Below, in pieces: positions 29,881 to 64,000 of a stretch of 64,000 nt of DNA. The translations under genes and the position numbers were made by a program. The DNA is taken from positions 43,936,522 to 44,000,521 of the forward strand of contig NC_089232.1 of NCBI RefSeq assembly GCF_963924675.1, in the 5' to 3' direction. The first letter of the stretch is position 1, and every line of letters starts with the position of its first letter. This stretch comes from Phocoena phocoena. Its lineage: Eukaryota; Chordata; Mammalia; Artiodactyla; Phocoenidae. The notes beneath the pieces are model-generated. The model was given only the letters and a program-made list of their open reading frames with translations. It did not search any database and had not been told where the DNA came from.

Positions 29881-30339
29881 ACAGGAAATGACTCCTGTTG
29901 TTTCAATTTTGTCCAGAGTTAGATCTTATTTGTAGAACAGTAAACTTTTAACATGTATGGTGTCAAACTGACTTCTGTACAGTTCTCATTCCTTTAACTT
30001 AATACATAACTTATTTATACGTTTTTTTAGGCCAGTAACACATTATGACTTTGTTCACCTGGTCCCCACAGCCTTGAACACCTTTCAAGCCAAACTCCCA
30101 CTCAGGGATCCTCTAACATCAGGCCCAAAAGTTATCTGAGTGTGCCTCAAAAGTTATCTGTGTGAAGCTTTCTCTGACCCGAGACAGAAATGTTATTTTC
30201 TCCGGGCTCAAAATGCATTTCGTCCACATCAATCACAGCAATTAACGGGCTCTATTGCCACGTATATTGTAACTATTTAATCCAAGTATACTTAGATTTT
30301 TAAAAATCCTATGTATCCAGATGTTGAACCGAGAATTTA

Positions 30340-30860
30340 ATTTTTATCAGGCGCCTGCCCTGTGTAAGACGTCTCACGTTTTAGTGTACCGCGGAAGGGT
30401 GTACCCACAAGATCTGGTCAAAACATAAGCACGTTCTGAAACCACCATTGATAAGGAATGACTACAACTCCCAAGATGCGCTGCAGGGTAAAACGTGTGC
30501 CTCTCGCCTGACTTTCACATTTCAGACTAATGGGTTGTAAAAAGCTGGCGGCACAACAAGCTGAAACTGTCTTTAAAAACGAACAAAAAAATTCTACCGA
30601 AAACGAACAGGGGCCCAGTGCATGGTTTGTATCCACCGCTCAATGTTTGACACTTAATGTGATGTCTGACAACGTGAACGCCAAGAGAATTCCTCGCTCG
30701 CTTATTCAGTGCATAAGACCTCTCGAGAGAGAACGCGAGAAATGTCAGCAAGAGAAACTCAAAAATATCGAAACAGTGCTCTTCGATATGTTAGGAAAGT
30801 AGCTCCCTGCCACTTCCCTAAACTTATCTGAAGACTTATTTTCCGACGTTACAAACACGG
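30340..30860. promoter_or_regulatory. CpG-enriched patch with ZNF143-type motif
   Basis: About 25-30 CpGs in 520 bp, well above the surrounding AT-rich spacer. It contains ACTACAACTCCCAAGATGC at 30461-30479, a near-perfect SBS/ZNF143 motif, which normally sits in active promoters. It is separated from the PPP4R3B CpG island by about 350 bp of ordinary sequence. An open frame of 90 codons (30530-30802) starts just after the motif but has no recognised domain. Confidence 0.5.
30461..30479 (+). promoter_or_regulatory. ZNF143/SBS motif
   Basis: ACTACAACTCCCAAGATGC against the usual ACTACAATTCCCAGAATGC-type consensus: 16 of 19 positions. No TATA box or PSE of a small nuclear RNA gene lies downstream, so a Pol II promoter or enhancer is more likely than an snRNA gene. 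Confidence 0.65.
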
Positions 30861-31557
30861 GAAGGGCACTGTATTTTCATGAAGCGGAAAGTATGCTTTT
30901 CAATGGCCAGCCACCAAAAGCCTAACGATCACTTGTGTACAATATTACAATCTCCTGGAGATGCACAGGACACTTCCTGAGGAGATGCTTAACTGTAACA
31001 GACTCCATAGCGAGTTTCAGGGGGTTTCGGGTCGCATTAAAGGGCTAACCTCTTCACAGAAAGAGGTTTAAACCGTTTTTCTCTCACAGGCTGAAAAGGT
31101 GAGCTTCCATTAAGGAGTGCGAGCACATTTCCTTCCCTTTTGCTCAGGGTGAGTCCCGTCCAAGGATGCGTACCTCCCAGGTTTGTTTTGTGTTTTCCAC
31201 AGAGCTGGATCCCACGGCTCGTCACACGCCGGGTGAAGCCAGCAATCCGCACGAAGCCGAATCCATGACTCCGCGCCCGCCGCCTGCCCAGAGAGGACTC
31301 TCGCGGAACCAGTGGAGACAAGGAGCTCGCAAGGACCGCCCACCCAACCGAGATCCCACGGGAGTAGGCGGGGCCGAGATAGGAGGAAGTCGCACTTAGA
31401 CCCACCCACCTCAGTCCAGTACCCCGCCTCGCGAGAACACCGTGCGTGCAGAAACGGAGGTGTCTCTTGTTGCGCTCGTCGGCCGCCGTAGCCCCTGCTA
31501 GGACAGCCCGTGCGAGCTTGCTGGAGGAGGAAGAGAAAGGCAGAGAGAATCGGGTTA

Positions 31558-31569
31558 CAAGATGGCGGA
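31558..31569 (+). promoter_or_regulatory. YY1-type motif overlapping a minimal uORF
   Basis: CAAGATGGCGGA matches the YY1 initiator-region motif. Its ATG opens a five-codon frame (Met-Ala-Asp-Leu-stop, 31562-31576). Confidence 0.65.
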
Positions 31570-31579
31570 TCTGTAGTAG

Positions 31580-59226
<27,647 letters not shown>

Positions 59227-59270
59227 TAGTGTTTGCAAACTGTTGAGAGAAAAGTCATAACCATAATTTT

Positions 59271-59925
59271 TTTTTTTTTTTTTTTTTTTAAACATCTTTA
59301 TTGGGGTATAATTGCTTTACAATGGTGTGTTAGTTTCTGCTTTACAACAAAGTGAATCAGCTATACATATACATATGTTCCCATATGTCTTCACTCTTGC
59401 GTCTCCCTCCCTCCCACTCTCCCCATCCCACCCTTCCAGGCTGTCACAAAGCACCGAGCTAATATCCCTGTGCCTTGCGGCTGCTTCCCCCCAGCTATCT
59501 ACCTTACTACGTTTGTTAGTGTGTATATGTCCATGACTCTCTCTCGCCCTGTCAAAACTCACCCTTCCCCCTCCCCATATCCTTAAGTCCGTTCTCCAGT
59601 AGGTCTGCGTCTTTATTCCTATCTTACCCCTAGGTTCTTCATGACATTTTTTTCCCTTAAATTCCATATATATGTGTTAGCATACGGTATTTGTCTTTTT
59701 CTTTCTGACTTACTTCACTCCGTATGACAGATTCTAGGTCTATCCATCTCATTACAAATAGCTCAATTTCATTTCTTTTTAAGGCTGAGTAATATTCCAT
59801 TGTGTATATGTGCCACATCTTCTTTATCCATTCATCCGATGATGGGCGCTTAGGTTGTTTCCATGTCCTGGCTATTGTAAATAGAGCTGCAATGAACATT
59901 TTGGTACATGACTCTCTTTGAATTT
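59271..59925 (-). mobile_element. 5'-truncated L1 with ORF2 C-terminus
   Basis: About 655 bp, reverse orientation, poly(T) at the left, exact 16-bp target-site duplication TCATAACCATAATTTT (59255-59270 and 59926-59941). On the minus strand the frame keeps the conserved ORF2p end (MWHIYTMEYYSALKRNEIEL and SEVSQKEKDKY). It lies 86 nt after exon 7. Fragment only, not mobile. Confidence 0.9.
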
Positions 59926-62900
59926 TCATAACCATAATTTTAACTGTTTATGAAGAATAATAATAGATTTCTGATCAGTTGTGACTTTGACAAGGCCAGA
60001 ATATGTGGCAGTTGATTTGTTTATTGTAAAAACAAAACAAATGCGTTCAAACTTTTACTGAGATAAAGAGATTTAACGAATCAAATTCTTAATTCTTGGT
60101 TTTAAAAAAAGTTTCAAGTACTAATGAAATGTAATTCTAAACCCTTAGGTCAGGCACTTATCTAGTATAACTAAGAAGTGCTTTTACTGGTTCATTGTGT
60201 CTTTTTTTTAGTGGGAATGAATATTTAATAATGAAACCAATGTTGTGTTTTCCCACTACAAAAATATTTAAACTTTCCCCTTAATCTCTATTTAAAGACA
60301 AAATGAGCATATAGCTGTAATTGAAGTACCCTTTCTTATATTAAATATATGTTAGTGTTAAGTAGAAAATAACTGAAATACAATTATGTCCCTTCTTAAA
60401 GAAGGTTTAGATTCCCAATGTTATTTGATTCTTTTACGGTTTTGTTACTATTGAATTAAACTATAGTTGTTTTATATGTTTTGTTTTTTTATTAATGTCC
60501 ACTTAGATTTTTACGTTCTATCTGTTAGATATTTCCAGGTTGTTTTTTTTTTTTAAAGCAGTTTTATTTTAGAATTGGTTTGGGCTAATGCTATTATTTA
60601 GGCAGTAGAAAAGAAATAGAAGAAATATTTTGTGTTAACTATATTTTAAAGTTTAAAAAACCCAAATGATGCTAAATCTGACTTTAAAGAAATAAATACC
60701 TAGCTTATTAATCAGTTTATAATCTCACTGTTGACATTCTTATCTTAGTGCCATCCTTTACAAAAGATAACTTTGAAATTAACACTTCTATTGCTTCATC
60801 CTTAGTGATGTGTGGGATTAAGAGCATTCAACATAAAATCTCTCAGACTATGAGAATAATAATTTACTAGCTTAGAATTCTTAACTTTTACAGCTTTTAT
60901 TTCTGTTTTCATTAGAAAGATTTTCTTGTTTACATTTAGTTGATGCATGAGACATGGGGAAGTAGTTACTGATCGTTAACAATGAAAAGTCCCTTTTTAA
61001 TTTCTCTTTTTCTTGTAGTCACAGCCTTCAAGGTCTTTCATTTCCCTGAATTTTCTGAGGTCTAACAATTTTCCAATTAAAAATTTTTGTTGCCTCAAAA
61101 TAATTGTTAGCCCACAAATGAAGATAAATTACTTTTTTCTTAATTTCCAAAATTAAGGATTCTACATGCTGAATTCTACTATACTAAGTTGGTAGTAATG
61201 TTTAAAGGAAAGAAGAAATAACTTACCTGTGTATTCAGCGGGCAGTTGATATTTTGATGCTGTCTTAAAATAAATGCACAGCATTCAAACTTTTCTTTCT
61301 GGTACTGTGGGAGCAGATTTGGCTTTAGGAACATGGATTACAGTATTAAAATATGTGTTGAGACACAAGGAAATAGCAATATTAACTTTTTTTTTACTAT
61401 AGTCATTATTTCTATCCAAGCTGGAAGGATAGATTTAGCAATAATTGCTGTGCAACAGATTTCAAACATTTTTATGCTAATGACCTTTGAAACATTCAGT
61501 AAAACTTCTTTTAGAATCTGACGGGATAAGTAATACAGCTACTGCTGAACTGCTTATTTTGGCAGGTATTTTCAGTGTATTTCTCACTTAGGAATAAATT
61601 CATATGTTAATTTCTATAGATATGATATTAGCCTTAGGGTTATTTTATTTTTTACTGAATTATTTCTAGAATTGTATACATGGAATTTGCTTCAAATTAA
61701 TTCTGGAAAGCAAAATTTACCATAAAAAGAAATTTAAAATAAATACATAAGCTAATCTCTATGGGTTGACTGTTCAGTATTTTGTATTGAACATATCACA
61801 CTTTATTTCTTAAAATTGTGTCAATTTTTAACTTTTTATTTTGAAGTAATTTTAAATGTACAGAAAAATTACAGTAATAGTACAAAGAACTCCCATATAT
61901 ACTTTACTCAGATTTCCCAATTGTTAATACTTTATTTCTCATTTGCTTTATCATTGTCTTTCTTTGCTTGTATTTGTATATACATATTTGCATACATAAA
62001 TATATAATTAATTTTTTCTGAATCATTGAAGAAAAAGGTATGGAAACAATGTCACAGTGCTCCTTTACCCCTATTTGCTTCAGTGTCTATCTACTAAAAC
62101 TCTACATTACCACTGTACAATTATCAAGTCAGGAAAGTCAGGAAATTAAATAACATTTTTACAATACTGTTATCTAACTATAGTCCTAATTCAGATTTTA
62201 TCCGTTGTCCCAGTAATCCCCTTGTTACCCAAGATAAAAATGAAAACTTTCTGTTGTAGTATGCGAAAATTTGGATTTGTCTGATGTTTCCTCATGATTC
62301 AATTCGGGTTATTTCTTTGTGTCAGGAATAGTACAGAAGTAACATTTCCTTCAACATCATACCAAGAAATTCCCCCAACTTTAAAAAATGAGCTTAAGTT
62401 TTCTTTGTCCAAGCTGTTTTGCCATTTCACAGACTAAAGAAGTTAGATTAAGTTCTTCTGTAGAATTTGAAGAACGGTTGTTGCTTTCTCTGAACACATC
62501 AGAATGGATTGAAAGAAGTATTGGTTCTGTAATACTTGTAACCTTCATTCAAGTAGCTGCAAGAGCAAATTTCATATGCATGAGCTTTTTTTATGATTCT
62601 TATATTTAGATAGTTTTTTAAAAACTGGTAGTGTTTCCACAACATACATCAGTTATTTTTATCCTGTTACCTCAGAATATTCTTCCTGCTCTTGCCATTC
62701 TTTCTTTCCCCTCTTATTTACTATGGAATCTAAGTTACACAGATTCTGATATTTTCTTGATCTTACCAGAAAGTGTCAGTACAAATTTTTCATGTAACTT
62801 TGTCATGATTGCCACTTGGCTAACAGTGAGTGTGTAATGCCATAGGTTATAAAATATATCTCAACATCAAGAAGTTAAAATTTTAAGAAATCTGTCTTAG

Positions 62901-63239
62901 AAGCAATGAAATAAAGTATGTTCTTTATGTTTCCCAATCAGAAAATAGAGATGTCACCTGATAATCGGGATAATCTCTAAATTTCATGTGTAGATACCCA
63001 AAACTTTCCCTCCATTGCTAATTATATATTTTCAGTATTTTTGGCAATATTGAAAAATTCTTACACCCACTTAAATGTACTTTAAAAACAAAAGTATGTG
63101 TTTCTAAGAATAGCATGAGGCTGGAGTGTGATGAAACCAACAGGAGTATCATTTCTCTAAAACTTGATTTAGAAACAACTAAAACTTTGAACTATCTCCC
63201 AGAAACTGTGGTTAAACTCACTTAAATGTTGCTATCTAG

Positions 63240-63463
63240 ATGAAGGATGGCAAACTTTTCTTAAAAGACCAAAAGGTAAATAAGACTTGGTAGGCCCTCT
63301 GGTCTCTGTCATAACTCTGCCACTTTAGTATGAACTGTCTATAGACAGTTTGAAAATGAATAGGTGTGGCTGTGTTCCAGTAAATGTTTTACTGTAAAAC
63401 TATTTACAAAGTGAACAACCGGCCAGGTAGTTTTGTAGTTTAATGACCCCTGACTTAGACCCC
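63240..63463. mobile_element. hAT-like DNA transposon remnant
   Basis: ATGGCAAACTTTTCTTAAAA at the left, GGTGTGGCTGTGTTCCAGTA inside, and TAATGACCCCTGACTTAG at the right follow a common mammalian hAT element whose ends read AGGGGTTGGCAAACTTTTTC. Family name not assigned. Confidence 0.5.
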
Positions 63464-63548
63464 AGAATATTGCAAGTATTTAGAAACTGGTTCTAAATTG
63501 AAGGTTTTAATTACTATGGTGGTGTAAAGAGAAGTTAAAGAGACCATG

Positions 63549-63764
63549 GGGGGCTTCCCTGGTGGCGCAGTGGTTGAGAATCTGCCTGCCGATGCAGGGG
63601 ACACGGGTTCGTGCCCCGGTCCGGGAAGATCCCACATGCTGCAGAGCGGCTGGGCCCGTGAGCCATGGCCACTGAGTCTGTGCGTCCAGAGCCTGTGCTC
63701 CACAATGGGAGAGGCCACAACAGTGAGAGGCCCGCGTACCGCAAAAAAAAAAAAAAAAAAAAAA
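63549..63764 (+). repeat. CHR-2-type SINE, full length with long A-tail
   Basis: GGGCTTCCCTGGTGGCGCAG ... GGCCCGCGTACCGC, then 23 A. Flanking duplication AGACCATG (63541-63548 and 63765-63772). The A-tail is pure, which suggests a recent insertion. Confidence 0.92.
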
Positions 63765-64000
63765 AGACCATGTGAGTAAGCAGGCGTTAATGGGAAAGGA
63801 GTTATTGGACACTCTTAAGACTGTAAGTTTAAAAGGGTGTTCTCTAGAATAGATTTTGGTGACCCAGCGTTGGAGTAATTTCGCTGGGGTTACTCTATAA
63901 TGGCTTATTTTCAGATCAAGTTATAGTTTGACATCCGAAGAAGGAATTTTCCTGTATTTGTCTTACATCTCAATTATTTTGCCGTAATGCTTGAGCATGA

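Noticed and set aside
30461..30600. Possible snRNA or tRNA-Sec type gene driven by the ZNF143 motif
   Set aside because: No PSE, no TATA box at the expected spacing, and no terminator T-run or foldable known RNA downstream.
59657..59935. Minus-strand 92-codon frame with a clear protein signature
   Set aside because: It is the L1 ORF2 C-terminus in a truncated insertion with a 16-bp target-site duplication, not a host gene.

Overview
This window is mammalian nuclear DNA, almost certainly from a cetacean (whale or dolphin). The coding exons match two neighbouring human chromosome 2p16 genes. The dominant young repeats are CHR-type tRNA-derived SINEs, including several near-intact copies of the roughly 200-bp subfamily with a GGGCTTCCCTGGTGGCGCAG head. 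That repeat profile is known from whales and hippos and their relatives. Everything else is typical vertebrate intron or spacer sequence: AT-rich, full of decayed L1, L2, MIR, hAT and Tigger copies, with GT-AG (and two GC-AG) introns. There are no operons, CRISPR arrays or other prokaryotic features.

Region 1 (1-20236, + strand) is the 3' half of PNPT1, mitochondrial polynucleotide phosphorylase. Fifteen exons (probably exons 14-28) join into one open frame of 392 codons plus stop. They encode the second RNase PH domain with its catalytic residues, the KH domain and the S1 domain. Exons 1-13 lie upstream of the window. The 3' UTR follows, with a possible poly(A) signal near 21.5 kb.

Region 2 (about 21.6-31.2 kb) is intergenic. 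It contains ancient repeats, a poly(A)-only retro-insertion and, at 30.3-30.9 kb, a CpG-enriched patch with a strong ZNF143-type motif that may be an undescribed promoter or enhancer.

Region 3 (about 31.2-64 kb, + strand) is the 5' half of PPP4R3B (SMEK2), a regulatory subunit of protein phosphatase 4. It has a TATA-less CpG-island promoter with BANP-like and YY1-like motifs, a 5' leader with two upstream ORFs, and the first seven coding exons (residues 1-411: the EVH1/PH-like domain and most of the SMK-1/armadillo region). The window ends inside intron 7. A 200-base assembly gap (N) sits in intron 2.

The two genes are in the same orientation and are not functionally coupled in any way the sequence shows: one acts in mitochondrial RNA decay, the other in nuclear/cytosolic phosphatase targeting. 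I found no undescribed system. The best leads are the 30.4-kb CpG/ZNF143 element, the PPP4R3B leader uORFs, the two GC-AG introns, two tail-only retro-insertions, and repeats sitting immediately next to splice acceptors.
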